A stretch of 64,000 nucleotides of DNA from Brucella anthropi_A. GTDB lineage: Bacteria; Pseudomonadota; Alphaproteobacteria; Rhizobiales; Rhizobiaceae. This document shows, piece after piece, positions 7,754-17,647 of this stretch (the first letter of the stretch is position 1; the number at the start of each line of letters is the position of its first letter). The notes below the pieces were generated by a model that was not told the DNA's origin, made no database searches, and saw nothing but the letters and a program-made list of their open reading frames with translations. The stretch spans positions 1 to 64,000 of the forward strand of contig NZ_LQBD01000018.1 in NCBI RefSeq assembly GCF_046630315.1, in the 5' to 3' direction. Position numbers and translations under genes: made by a program.

Positions 7754-8644
7754 TCAGTCGATACGACGTGCGATGCGGGAATAGACCATCAGGGCCAACC
7801 CGAAGATGATCAGGACAATGACAGAGGTTGCGGCGGCGCGCGGCCATTCAAGCTGGATCACGGCCTGATCATAGATTTCCGTCGCCAGCAAGAACACGCG
7901 CCCGCCGCCAAGCAATTTCGGCGTGATGAAGGAGCTGATCGCCAGCACGAAGCAAAGCAGGCAGCCAAGCGCGATACCCGGCAAGGTGAGCGGCAGGATG
8001 ATCCGGCGAAACCGTGTGAAGGCATTGGCGCCAAGCGATGCAGCGGCTTCCTCCAACGAGGCGTTCAGGCGCCCAAAACCGGCAATCAGCGACAGCGCCA
8101 TATAGGGGATCAGGATTTCCACCATGCCGATGAAAACGCCGAGCGTATTGTTGACGAGCCTGATGGGGGATGAAATGAGGCCGAGATTCATCAAGGCTCC
8201 ATTGACGAGTCCCTGGTCCCCCAGAAGCACCATCCAGCCATAGGTGCGCACCACGCTGCTGACAAGCAGCGGCGAGACCGTCACCACGAAAAGGAAGTTG
8301 CGCCAGACCGACGAAACACGGTGCAGGAAAAGCGCGATCGGATAGGCGCAGATAAGCGTTGCCAGCGTGATGACCGCACTCAACCAGAGCGAATTGAACA
8401 CCAGCCCCCAATTGAAACTGTCGGTGAAGAAATTGATGTAGTTTTCGAACGTATAGCGATCGGTCAGGACGCCGCCGCTTTCGCTTTGCAGGAAGGATAT
8501 CTGCGCCAGATGCGCAACCGGAACAATGAAGGCGATGAGATTTATCAGCGCCATCGGCAGGAGAAGCACAATCGCGACAAGACTGTAACGTCTGCGCCGG
8601 GACGGTTTTGTCGGGATGATGTCGGTCGATGTGATCGCTGTCAT
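7754..8644 (-). CDS. ABC transporter permease, PotB-like
   Basis: 296 residues from the ATG at 8644, which lies 4 bases after the stop of the ATPase gene; an open extension further upstream overlaps that gene and is not needed. It has a cytoplasmic N-terminus with Arg-rich TKPSRRRRYS, then a first membrane helix VAIVLLLPMALINLIAFIV and five more. The EAA motif is EEAAASLGANAFTRFRRIILPL. It pairs with the PotC-like permease to form the channel of the block A importer. Confidence 0.9.
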   Translation of the reverse strand: MTAITSTDIIPTKPSRRRRYSLVAIVLLLPMALINLIAFIVPVAHLAQISFLQSESGGVLTDRYTFENYINFFTDSFNWGLVFNSLWLSAVITLATLICAYPIALFLHRVSSVWRNFLFVVTVSPLLVSSVVRTYGWMVLLGDQGLVNGALMNLGLISSPIRLVNNTLGVFIGMVEILIPYMALSLIAGFGRLNASLEEAAASLGANAFTRFRRIILPLTLPGIALGCLLCFVLAISSFITPKLLGGGRVFLLATEIYDQAVIQLEWPRAAATSVIVLIIFGLALMVYSRIARRID

Positions 8645-8648
8645 GACA

Positions 8649-9728
<1,080 letters not shown>

Positions 9729-9802
9729 GTCGAAACCTGTGAAGGGTCGTTGCCGCCCGGCAAAACGGGGCGGAAGCGTGAATTTCAGGGTGAGGCAGGG
9801 TT

Positions 9803-10879
9803 TTAACGGCCGGCCGGAATGATCTGGCGGCGCCAGGGATTGAGCAGCTTGTCGCGCATATCGCCGATGGTCATCCAATTGACCGGGATCAGCTTTTCAC
9901 GCTGGGCCGAGTCCATGAATGGAATACGCTTTTTTGTTTCATCGTTCACGTCCGCCTTCGTGTTCGATGGCGCATAGAACATGATCTCGGCGAACCGTGC
10001 CTGGGCTTCAGGGCTTATTGCGTAATCAATGAAGGTTTTCGTCGCATCCATGTTCTTGCCATTGGCGATGGCGCTGATGACATTGATCTGCGCCGCCGTG
10101 CCTTCCTTCGGCCCGACCGATTGAAGCTTTCCGCCGGTCTGGTCGAAATAGAACTGGGCGCGGGCATTATAGCCGATGGACAAGGTCGCTGTGCCGTTTG
10201 CAACCAGCGTATAGGCATCGGGCTTCGGTTCCCATGTCTGCACGGCGGGCGCCAGCTCCACCAGCTTGTCCACGCCCGGCTCCACGGTCTTCGTATAATC
10301 GTTTTCACCGGCAAGACGGTTCGCAATGATCGTCAGCAGGATGGCCTGAATGTCACCGCCGCCCTGCGCCGGGATGATGACCTCGCCGCTTTGCTGCTTG
10401 TCCCAGAGCGCCTCCCAGCTATCCGGTGGGCCATCCGCAAAGGCATCATGATTATAAAGAAGCGAAAGCGTGTCATATGTAATGGGAATTGCAGCCCCGG
10501 CCAGATCCTTGCCGAGATCGGCGACATCCGCATAATTTTTGAGCGACGCCGGATCGAGCTTTTCAACCAACCCCTCCTCATCGGCGATCTTGGCGACCGA
10601 AAGGTCGTAGATGACCGCATCCGTCTGGGGTGAGGATTTTTGGGCACGCATATTGCCAAGCGATGTCGCTGCATTCTGCACGCCATAGTAAGTCACCTTG
10701 ATATCGGGATGTTCCTTCCGGAACGGTTCGATGACGGCCTTGACGTAATTGTCCTGGAATGCGCCGCGATAACCCATCACGGTGATTTCCGCAGCATTGG
10801 CCGCGAAAACAGTCATTGCCGAAACACCGAACGCTACAGTTGCGAGAAATACTGCTTTTCTGCTGATCGAACGTGCCAT
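9803..10879 (-). CDS. Extracellular solute-binding protein, PotD-like
   Basis: 358 residues with a Sec signal peptide (MARSISRKAVFLATVAFGV ... VFAANAA, cleavage near residue 29) followed by ITVMGYRGAFQDNYVKAVIEPF. This is the start of family 1/spermidine-type binding proteins, periplasmic in Gram-negatives. It is the first gene of block A, which then runs ATPase, two permeases, HpcH aldolase, amidase and RraA-like protein. The ligand is unknown; homologues of this family bind polyamines, opines and thiamine-like cations. The downstream amidase would fit a nitrogen-containing substrate. Confidence 0.88.
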   Translation of the reverse strand: MARSISRKAVFLATVAFGVSAMTVFAANAAEITVMGYRGAFQDNYVKAVIEPFRKEHPDIKVTYYGVQNAATSLGNMRAQKSSPQTDAVIYDLSVAKIADEEGLVEKLDPASLKNYADVADLGKDLAGAAIPITYDTLSLLYNHDAFADGPPDSWEALWDKQQSGEVIIPAQGGGDIQAILLTIIANRLAGENDYTKTVEPGVDKLVELAPAVQTWEPKPDAYTLVANGTATLSIGYNARAQFYFDQTGGKLQSVGPKEGTAAQINVISAIANGKNMDATKTFIDYAISPEAQARFAEIMFYAPSNTKADVNDETKKRIPFMDSAQREKLIPVNWMTIGDMRDKLLNPWRRQIIPAGR

Positions 10880-11217
10880 CAGTCACTCCCCTTTGTTTTG
10901 AGGATAAGGTGATGAATGATGGCGGAAGCGTCCAACGACTTATTCTGTCCGCCTGTTCGATTTTGCTTTATGCGATTGATTTTCCGGGCAAACAGTTTGC
11001 GATAGCCCATCCTGTGGAGTTCACATACATTCATCCAAGGGCTGGCATCGATCTTCGGATCGCATATTTGAAAACGCAAAGCATTATTCATGCACAGAAG
11101 ACGATGCGCCTGAGAAAGCTGCGTGAGCACCGGAACTGGAGATAAGTTGCCATTTGCAGCCACAGAGGGCAACTTTCGGAACAGGCTCTTATCATCAAGA
11201 GCTTTAACAGCATGATT

Positions 11218-11245
11218 GTGTAAGTTCGGTCAGCTTCACTTACAC
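11218..11245. promoter_or_regulatory. Inverted repeat in the block A / VOC gene divergent region
   Basis: The 486-base space between the binding protein and the VOC gene (10880-11365) has no convincing gene. It contains GTGTAAGT and, 12 bases later, its exact reverse complement ACTTACAC. The position, between divergent units, suits a regulator site, possibly for the block's LysR or the GntR protein. It could also simply be a weak hairpin. Confidence 0.35.
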
Positions 11246-11365
11246 GTCTGATGGACGTCGGCATGATCTCCATCGCCTTCACCGTAACCGGCGAAGGGGC
11301 GATGGAAAAGATTTCTATGAGGACGAAGTTGATAATGACGCGTAGAGAGCAAGAAAGGAGTAGCC

Positions 11366-11752
11366 ATGCAGATCGACCGTTTGGATCATTTTGTTCTAAC
11401 CGTTAAAGACATCGAGGCGACGTGCCGTTTTTACAGCGATATATGCGCCATGGAGGTCGTTACTTTCGGCGAAGGCCGTAAAGCCCTCTCCTTTGGTCGA
11501 CAGAAGATCAATCTTCATCAGGCAGGCGCTGAACTTCAGCCCAATGCTGCCCGACCAACCTGCGGCAGCGCTGATTTCTGTCTCATCGCCGCAGTCCCCC
11601 TGGAGGACGTCATTGCGCGTCTGAACCAATATGGCATCACAATCGAGAATGGCCCAATCACACGGACGGGCGCTACCGGCCCAATCCGCTCGGTTTATTT
11701 CCGTGATCCGGACGAAAATCTTGTCGAGATTTCCGTTTATATAGCAGAATGA
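11366..11752 (+). CDS. VOC (glyoxalase/dioxygenase fold) family protein
   Basis: 128 residues, a single-unit vicinal-oxygen-chelate protein. It opens with IDRLDHFVLTVKDIEATCRFY, where His7 is the usual first metal ligand, and closes with YFRDPDENLVEISVY, whose Glu is the last ligand. AGGAG lies ahead of the ATG. The middle resembles small VOC proteins annotated as virulence protein STM3117-like, a subgroup without a firm reaction. It stands alone on the plus strand between blocks A and B; a role in detoxifying or isomerising a pathway intermediate is only a guess. Confidence 0.85.
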   Translation: MQIDRLDHFVLTVKDIEATCRFYSDICAMEVVTFGEGRKALSFGRQKINLHQAGAELQPNAARPTCGSADFCLIAAVPLEDVIARLNQYGITIENGPITRTGATGPIRSVYFRDPDENLVEISVYIAE

Positions 11753-12101
11753 TCGAAGGTGAATACCGGGATTATTCACGCCAAACTACGTTATTGAGGA
11801 CATACCGTTCAGGTTCATAAATTTACCGTGTTACTGGTATTGGAGCATTATATGCTGCTCCCGCAGGTGGGAATAAAATAAAATCAATGAAACCTGCTTG
11901 GCTCTGCCCCAGCGGGACAGGGAAAATCATCGCAGCCTATGTCTATCCCGTAACCGGACGCCGGACGGAATGAAGCATGCAGGATATCAAAACCCGATTG
12001 ACCAATGAGGAAACGCAGCTGGTTTTAGCTCTCTGAAACGTATTTCTTCACGAAGGCTGTATCGCAAAGTTTTGTGGTGCGCAGAATCGGATTGCAACCG
12101 T
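11753..12101. other. Intergenic stretch with no recognised feature
   Basis: 349 bases, AT-richer than the surroundings, between the VOC gene and the GntR-family gene. No open frame of convincing composition, no tRNA and no strong hairpin was seen. The block is probably a remnant or spacer; the 3' ends of the two flanking genes face into it. Confidence 0.5.
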
Positions 12102-12785
12102 TCATGAGGAAGCTGATCTGTCTTTCATTTTTCGCTCGATGAGCGAGAGCGTCATTTTCTGGTGGCAATATAAAAGTTCCGTCGCCGCTTCGAGATCATT
12201 TTGACGATGCTTTTCAAGAAGCAGGCTATGCTCGTCATAGCTTCGCTTCAACTGCTCCTCATGCGCGTAAAGCGAAATGGCGACGAAAGGTTCGGCATAT
12301 TCGAACAGCTGCTGGACGATCTCCGTCATACGCGAGGGATAGTCGATCCCGAGAAGCTTCATATGAAACGCATTGTTCAGCCTGGCCCAGACCATCAAAT
12401 CCGTTTCGGCTCTCATTTTCTCATTGATGGCTTCGCAGTCCTCAAGGATTTCCGGCGTGATTCTTGCGAAATTGCGCTTTAACAATATGGGTTCCAGCGC
12501 CAAACGAGCCGTATAGATGTCTTCCGCATCCTGAAACGTCAGCCCGCGCGCAACACAGCCCGAACGCGCATCGAGGCGGACCAGTCCTTCTGCCGCAAGA
12601 TCGCGCAGCGCTTCGCGAACCGGCGTCGAACTGACGCCCAGCATTTGCGCCAGATGATTCTGCTTCAGCCGATCGCCCGCGCGTATCTCGCCCGACAACA
12701 TCCGCTTGCGCAGATAATCGGCGACGTATTGCGCAGTCGTGAGCGGCTTTTCCGGACGGCTGCGAAAACTTGGCTCGTTTACCAT
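12102..12785 (-). CDS. GntR-family regulator, FCD subfamily
   Basis: 227 residues. The winged helix-turn-helix is at about 15-80 (ADYLRKRMLSGEIRAGDRLKQ, LGVSSTPVREALRDLAAEGLV), followed by the all-helical FCD effector domain from about 90. FCD regulators usually repress catabolic genes and are released by an acid ligand bound through a metal site. It is 23 bases downstream of the asparaginase gene and in the same direction, so it is probably cotranscribed. A near-perfect palindrome upstream of the asparaginase (13818-13835) is the likely operator. Confidence 0.9.
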   Translation of the reverse strand: MVNEPSFRSRPEKPLTTAQYVADYLRKRMLSGEIRAGDRLKQNHLAQMLGVSSTPVREALRDLAAEGLVRLDARSGCVARGLTFQDAEDIYTARLALEPILLKRNFARITPEILEDCEAINEKMRAETDLMVWARLNNAFHMKLLGIDYPSRMTEIVQQLFEYAEPFVAISLYAHEEQLKRSYDEHSLLLEKHRQNDLEAATELLYCHQKMTLSLIERKMKDRSASS

Positions 12786-12808
12786 GGATGCGGAATCTCG
12801 ATCGGGAG

Positions 12809-13798
12809 TTATGGGTTATAGAGCAGGAAATCAGCTCTTGTTTCTTCCAGATTTTTACCCGCTGCCAGTAGTGCCCACAGCAACAACCTCGCCTTGCGGG
12901 GGGATAACCAGCCTGCGAGCATAGCGCCTTTCGTTTGAAGATCAATCTCGGAACCGGGGAACCCATATGTCTTGGTCGCGGTCCTTCCACCATAGGTCCG
13001 GCTGGCTACAACGACCGGAATGCGGGAGGCATAGCGCTCAATAATATCGACTTCGTCCCCCGACACATGGCCTGCTCCAAAGCCGGCAACGACCATGCCA
13101 TCATATTTGCCGCTCTCAAACATGCTTTGCAGCATATCCGCATCGCCATCCAGCAGCGATTCGTAGAAGCCGATCTTCACATCGGCGTTGAACTGCGTGC
13201 GGTCGATTTTTGGAAGCCGCGAGAGGGTGTTGATGTAAACCGGCGTCTCCTCACACACATATCCCAACGGGCCGCTGTCCGACGATACGAATGTCTGGAC
13301 ACTCAGCGCGTGGGATTTCATTATCCAACGTGCGGCGTGGATTGTATCGTTCATTGCAACCAGGGCACCGCGTTCCCGGCTGAGCCTGCTCGCCGCGGTC
13401 AACACGGACGCAACCAGATTGGCCGGACCGTCAGCACCCGGCGCGCGCGGCGAACGCATGGCACCGGTCAGCACGAGCGGTTGCGGATGCTCCCACAGCA
13501 AATCCAGAAGGAACGCCATTTCCTCAAGCGTATCGGTTCCCTGCGTCAGCACTATGCCGTCCGCTCCCGATTTCACCTCGTTTTCAGCCCAGGCGATCGC
13601 GTTAAGGCCATGCTGGAACTTCAACGACGGGCTGGGAAGCTGGAAAAGAGATTGGGCCTTGATCTGCGCATAATTCCTGATCTGCGGGACGGCGGCAATG
13701 AGTGCGTCCGCGGTCAAGGTCGGCACAACGCCGCCTCCGCTTTCCCCCTCGACCATCGCAATCGTGCCCCCGAGGGTGCCGACAGAAATTAAAGGCAT
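12809..13798 (-). CDS. Asparaginase-family amidohydrolase
   Basis: 329 residues from the ATG at 13798, which starts at the conserved MPLISVGTLGGTIAM; an extension of eight residues upstream is not needed. The two catalytic threonine motifs are present: GTLGGTIAM near the start and LTQGTDTLEE near 85-95. Residues VLTGAMRSPRAPGADGPAN match the family. Type I/II asparaginases hydrolyse L-asparagine or glutamine, and relatives act on other amides. No signal peptide is seen, so it is cytoplasmic. It is divergent from the MFS transporter and shares the presumed operator with it. Confidence 0.85.
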   Translation of the reverse strand: MPLISVGTLGGTIAMVEGESGGGVVPTLTADALIAAVPQIRNYAQIKAQSLFQLPSPSLKFQHGLNAIAWAENEVKSGADGIVLTQGTDTLEEMAFLLDLLWEHPQPLVLTGAMRSPRAPGADGPANLVASVLTAASRLSRERGALVAMNDTIHAARWIMKSHALSVQTFVSSDSGPLGYVCEETPVYINTLSRLPKIDRTQFNADVKIGFYESLLDGDADMLQSMFESGKYDGMVVAGFGAGHVSGDEVDIIERYASRIPVVVASRTYGGRTATKTYGFPGSEIDLQTKGAMLAGWLSPRKARLLLWALLAAGKNLEETRADFLLYNP

Positions 13799-13817
13799 TT
13801 CCAACTCCCTAAAATTA

Positions 13818-13835
13818 TGCATAATGCATTATACA
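13818..13835. promoter_or_regulatory. Palindromic operator between asparaginase and MFS genes
   Basis: ATAATGCATTAT (13821-13832) is a perfect palindrome, extended by TG and CA on either side with one mismatch. Such short TGxATAATGCATTATxCA sites are of the size and AT-rich type bound by FCD-GntR dimers. It sits 20 bases before the asparaginase start and about 40 before the MFS start, so it could control both. The binder is inferred from neighbourhood. Confidence 0.55.
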
Positions 13836-13875
13836 TACTCTAACTTCGTATAGGAATCAACACGGGGAGGTCTTT

Positions 13876-15183
13876 GTGAATCCGCTTTTGAAGCCCGAGG
13901 GGCCGACATCCTATCGGTACGTTATCTTTGCAATCGTCACCATTCTGGCACTGGTGAATTATATCGACCGCGGCGCAATCTCTTATGCGTCGGAGCAGAT
14001 CATCGGGGAATACGGCTTCAGCCGGGCTGACTGGGGCAGCATGCTCGGCTATTTCGGCTATGGTTATATGTTTGGCGCAATCCTCGGCGGCACGCTGTCC
14101 GACAGGCTGGGTGCGCGCAAGTTGTGGATCATCGCAGGCACGGCATGGTCGATTGTTGCTGTCTCGATGATCTGGGCGGGAGAGCTGGGCATTCTGATGT
14201 TCGGTGGCTCGGCGCTGGCGGGCTTTGCCGTCGTCCGCATTCTTTTCGGTTTCAGTGAAGGCCCGGCCTATTCCATCATCAACAAGACCATGGGTAACTG
14301 GGCACCCCGTTCGGAACGCGGCTTTGCCGTTGCGCTTGGCCTTTTGAGTACGCCGCTTGGCGCCATGTTGACTGCGCCGGTCGCTGTCGGTCTCCTTCTG
14401 GTGACTGGTTCCTGGCGCAGCATGTATATTGTTCTGGGCGCTCTCGGTCTGATCTTGATCGTGATCTTTTCCAGGATTTATACCAATCGTCCAGAGGACC
14501 ATCCCAAGGTATCTGACGAGGAAGTCCGGTTGATCCGCGAAGGGAGCGAAGCGCAAAGCGGCACCGCAAAATCACACGGATTTGACCTGAAGGGCTTCGT
14601 CTCCAACAAGACGCTCGTTCTCAACTCCATCGGCTATTTCGCGTTTCAGTATGTGAACTTCATGATCCTGACCTGGACACCGAAATATCTTTCGGACGAG
14701 TTTGGCCTCACGCTTTCCTCGCTTTGGTACATGGGCATGGTCCCCTGGGTAGGCGCGTGTGTCACCATTCTTCTGGGCGGAAAAATCAGCGACTGGCTCT
14801 TCCTCAAGACAGGCAAGCTTCGACTGGCACGCGGTGGACTGGCTGCGGTTTCGCTTGCCGTTACGACGGCCGTTCTTCTGATGATTCCACATGCGGGCTC
14901 GGCATGGGGAGTGATTGGTCTCATGACCCTGGCGAATGCCTGCAACTCCCTGCCGAATTCAGTTTACTGGGCGGTGATTATCGATAGTTCGCCGGCTGAT
15001 AAAATGGGCACCTATAGCGGCATCACCCACTTCATCGCCAATATCGCGACGATCCTGTCGCCGACACTGGCGGGTATTCTCGCAATGTCATATGGCTACA
15101 ACGCCATGTTCATTGCCACGGCTGTCGCCACTGCCGTCGGCATGGTCGCGATGCTGTCCGTCAAACCGGGCCAGCGGGCCTGA
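13876..15183 (+). CDS. MFS transporter, anion:cation symporter (ACS) type
   Basis: 435 residues starting with GTG at 13876 after a GGGGAGG ribosome site. Twelve hydrophobic helices can be traced. The conserved MFS loop between helices 2 and 3 is GGTLSDRLGARKLW, and the N-terminal NYIDRGAISYA is a hallmark of the ACS family (hexuronate, glucarate, phthalate and related organic anions). It is divergent from the asparaginase and GntR genes, which suggests import of the acid or amide those genes process. Confidence 0.9.
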   Translation: MNPLLKPEGPTSYRYVIFAIVTILALVNYIDRGAISYASEQIIGEYGFSRADWGSMLGYFGYGYMFGAILGGTLSDRLGARKLWIIAGTAWSIVAVSMIWAGELGILMFGGSALAGFAVVRILFGFSEGPAYSIINKTMGNWAPRSERGFAVALGLLSTPLGAMLTAPVAVGLLLVTGSWRSMYIVLGALGLILIVIFSRIYTNRPEDHPKVSDEEVRLIREGSEAQSGTAKSHGFDLKGFVSNKTLVLNSIGYFAFQYVNFMILTWTPKYLSDEFGLTLSSLWYMGMVPWVGACVTILLGGKISDWLFLKTGKLRLARGGLAAVSLAVTTAVLLMIPHAGSAWGVIGLMTLANACNSLPNSVYWAVIIDSSPADKMGTYSGITHFIANIATILSPTLAGILAMSYGYNAMFIATAVATAVGMVAMLSVKPGQRA

Positions 15184-15235
15184 TGGCTTCGCTTCACGCT
15201 TTTGATGGATATCATCCATATAAGCCATAAGCACG

Positions 15236-15270
15236 AACAAGCCCCACCGGGTTTGCCGGTGGGGCTTGTT
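15236..15270. terminator. Strong bidirectional hairpin after the MFS gene
   Basis: AACAAGCCCCACCGG and CCGGTGGGGCTTGTT form a perfect 15-bp stem with the 5-base loop gtttg. It lies between the plus-strand MFS gene and the minus-strand RuBisCO-like gene and probably terminates both. Confidence 0.85.
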
Positions 15271-15281
15271 TCGATCTGCCT

Positions 15282-15431
15282 AGAGCATTTTCGAGTCAAA
15301 AGTGCGAAGCGCCTACGCGGGGAAATCAGTCCACTGGACTGATTTCCGATCCCGCTTCGATGCGTCGGATAATGCGTGAAAACAAATAGATAGAGCGGTT
15401 CCGACGATTCCATTTAAACCGGAACCGCTCT
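15282..15431. repeat. Intergenic palindromic repeat, copy 1
   Basis: A ~150-base non-coding element ending in AGAGCGGTTCC ... GGAACCGCTCT. Inside it GGAAATCAGTCCA and TGGACTGATTTCC form another hairpin. The right half (GGATAATGCGTGAAAACAAATAG onwards) matches a second copy near 28257-28325 in this window. Elements of this look are scattered through Brucella/Ochrobactrum intergenic regions as I recall. Confidence 0.75.
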
Positions 15432-15528
15432 GGTGGCAGTGGTCACCGCCGGTCCAAATTCACAAGAAACCGGATCATCCTGGCAGTGCGCAGCCGGCGA
15501 AAGTCGGCAGTTGGGACTTCGATATTAT

Positions 15529-16644
15529 TCACTCCGTCGCGGCAACAAGGCGTTTGCAAGCACTGACCAGATCCGGTTCCGACAATAAAGCGCCGCCGAC
15601 AAGATACATGACATCATTGCCATAGGCATCGCGCATTTGCGGGATGCGGGCGAAGGTCATGCCGCCGCCGGGTGCCGCGACGATGGCTTTCGGCCCGCCT
15701 ATATCCGCAGCACAGGCTTTCGCGATCGACTGGCATTCTTCTCGGGTAAAGCCGAAGCGACCACCGAAATTCGGATAGACGACGGCGTCGGCTCCCATCA
15801 AGCGGTGCAGCGTGCCGAAAAAGGCGCGGTGCGAGAAGCCACAATCGGGTGAGACGACATTGGCACCTGAAAAGGCCGGGTGTGAGATGATAGGCAAGGA
15901 AAAGTCCGGATCTGCAGCAAGTGTACGCACGACATCATAGCCGGTGAGTGCCGGAGCGATCATGACCCCTCCCGCACCGTATTCCTGGGCCTGTTTTGCT
16001 CGCTCCATGATCGCGGTTGCAGGCCCTGTGACGTTGGGAACGAAACTTGTGCGACCGCCGGTCTTTACATTCGCTTCGCCTACGGCTTCGACACAGGCCT
16101 TCAGCCGTTCCTCGAAGGGTGCTGCCTTCTGGTCGACGAGGCCGTGATCATCCTTCACAAAATGCATGCCGCCCAGTGCAAAATCATGTGCAAGACGAGC
16201 GAGAGCCGCAGTCGACAGTCCAACCGGCTTGATAGCCGACATCAGCAATGGCTTTTGACCGATACTGGCCCGAGCCCGCAATCCATCGATGCCATGGCGC
16301 GGTCCCTTGCACAGATCAAGCAGGCCCGGTGACAAGCCAATGTCTTCCACCTTGATACCGGGTTTGATGGAACTGTTGCCAAAGACGATGTTGAGGAATT
16401 GCAGGAAATCCCCACCGACATCATCCTCGGAATAGGATATCGCGGCAAGGAACCCCGGCCTGCCTTCGGGGGCCGCGTACAGGCTTTCCAGCCGACCGAG
16501 TATTTCGTCTTCGACATAGCCTTTCGGTACGACGTTGCGCGGGATTTCCACGGTCTGTTCCAGCGCGATGTCCAGCGCGCGCGCCTGGGCATCGGTTTCG
16601 TCGGCAGCGCGCACGAAATAGGTGACAATAAAGCGTGCCGCCAT
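15529..16644 (-). CDS. RuBisCO-like protein (form IV)
   Basis: 371 residues, shorter than true RuBisCO large subunits (~470), and homologous over the whole TIM barrel. The first lysine motif reads AIKPVGLS (equivalent of Lys175). The metal-site motif is HFVKDDHGL: the carbamylated Lys and following Asp are kept but the metal Glu is His. The loop-6 lysine is missing (PGGGMTFARIPQM). It therefore cannot fix CO2. Known RuBisCO-like proteins are enolases, 1,3-isomerases of 5-methylthioribulose-1-phosphate, or decarboxylases of apionate-type oxo acids. Its ATG overlaps by one base the stop of the transketolase gene, and it is last in an operon with MtnA and MtnK homologues. Confidence 0.88.
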   Translation of the reverse strand: MAARFIVTYFVRAADETDAQARALDIALEQTVEIPRNVVPKGYVEDEILGRLESLYAAPEGRPGFLAAISYSEDDVGGDFLQFLNIVFGNSSIKPGIKVEDIGLSPGLLDLCKGPRHGIDGLRARASIGQKPLLMSAIKPVGLSTAALARLAHDFALGGMHFVKDDHGLVDQKAAPFEERLKACVEAVGEANVKTGGRTSFVPNVTGPATAIMERAKQAQEYGAGGVMIAPALTGYDVVRTLAADPDFSLPIISHPAFSGANVVSPDCGFSHRAFFGTLHRLMGADAVVYPNFGGRFGFTREECQSIAKACAADIGGPKAIVAAPGGGMTFARIPQMRDAYGNDVMYLVGGALLSEPDLVSACKRLVAATE

Positions 16645-17645
16645 CAGAGCGCCTCGGCCTTCTGTGCGGAATGCACATGATCGAAGCGAACCGCCGACAG
16701 CTCCTCCTCACCGATGGCAAGGTTCTCGCCCACAAGTTCTTCAATTGCCGAAACCAGCGCGCCTGCATCAAGCCCGTATTTCTTCATGAGATATGGCTTG
16801 GAAGCGCCGTGCGCGAAAGTATCCTTGAGACCAAGGCGCTTGAGACGAATGCCCAGTCCTTCTTCCGCCAGAATTTCCGCGACCAGGGATCCAAGACCGC
16901 CGATGATGGTGTGGTTTTCCAGCGTGACGATGCCTTTCTTGCCACGCGCTGCTTTCAGGAGGCCATCCCTGTCGAACGGTTTCAGTGTCGAGGCATGAAG
17001 ATGATAGATGCCAACGCCACGCGCGGCGAGTGGACCGGTGGCCCGCAGGGCTTCTTCGGTACAGACCCCGGAAGAGACGACGAGAATGTCTTCACCTTCC
17101 GAAAGCGTGCGCAGCTTGTTGAATTCAAAGGGTGTCGAAAACAGACGGGGCACTTCGCCGCGCAGAATGCGCACATAGACCGGGCCGTCGATGCTGTCGG
17201 CAACTTCCAGCACGGTCTCGACTTCCGTCGCATCGCCCGTTTCGAGGATTGTCATGTTCGGCGCGGCGCGCAGTACCGCAATATCCTCGATCGCCTGATG
17301 CGTAATGCCGCCCGGTGTGGTGATGCCAGGAAGGAACCCCATCAGCCGCACCTTGCGATTGGAATAGGCAATCGAGTTGATGAGCTGGTCATAGGGGCGG
17401 CGATAGAGGAAAACCGAAAAGGTATGGATAAACGGTCGGTAGCCCTGCATGGCAAGACCGCCCGCAAAGGACAGCATGTTCTGTTCGGCCATGCCGAGAG
17501 AGATAAACTGCTCTGGATGCCGGTCGCGAAAACCGTCAACCTCGCAGGACGAAGTGAGATCAGCCGAAAGGCAGAGAACTTCCGGGCGCGCTGTTGCAAA
17601 GGCTTCGAAAGCCTTGGCATAAGGGCGGTTGACGATTTCCACCAT
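16644..17645 (-). CDS. Transketolase-like, C-terminal subunit
   Basis: 333 residues covering the pyrimidine-binding and C-terminal domains of transketolase as a separate chain. Evidence: FISLGMAEQNMLSFAGGLAMQGYRPFIHTF, whose Glu (in AEQN) activates the thiamine diphosphate cofactor, and GGITHQAIEDIAVLR. The N-terminal half is the next gene upstream (2-base gap), so the enzyme is a split heterotetramer. Split transketolases accompany many sugar and sugar-acid clusters. The presence of a thiamine enzyme next to a RuBisCO-like protein and an MtnA homologue points to 2-carbon transfer from a ketose phosphate, which is inference. Confidence 0.9.
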   Translation of the reverse strand: MVEIVNRPYAKAFEAFATARPEVLCLSADLTSSCEVDGFRDRHPEQFISLGMAEQNMLSFAGGLAMQGYRPFIHTFSVFLYRRPYDQLINSIAYSNRKVRLMGFLPGITTPGGITHQAIEDIAVLRAAPNMTILETGDATEVETVLEVADSIDGPVYVRILRGEVPRLFSTPFEFNKLRTLSEGEDILVVSSGVCTEEALRATGPLAARGVGIYHLHASTLKPFDRDGLLKAARGKKGIVTLENHTIIGGLGSLVAEILAEEGLGIRLKRLGLKDTFAHGASKPYLMKKYGLDAGALVSAIEELVGENLAIGEEELSAVRFDHVHSAQKAEAL

Positions 17646-17647
17646 GG

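Noticed and set aside
15529..16644. A true CO2-fixing RuBisCO
   Set aside because: Short length and missing active-site Lys/Glu, and no phosphoribulokinase in the window.
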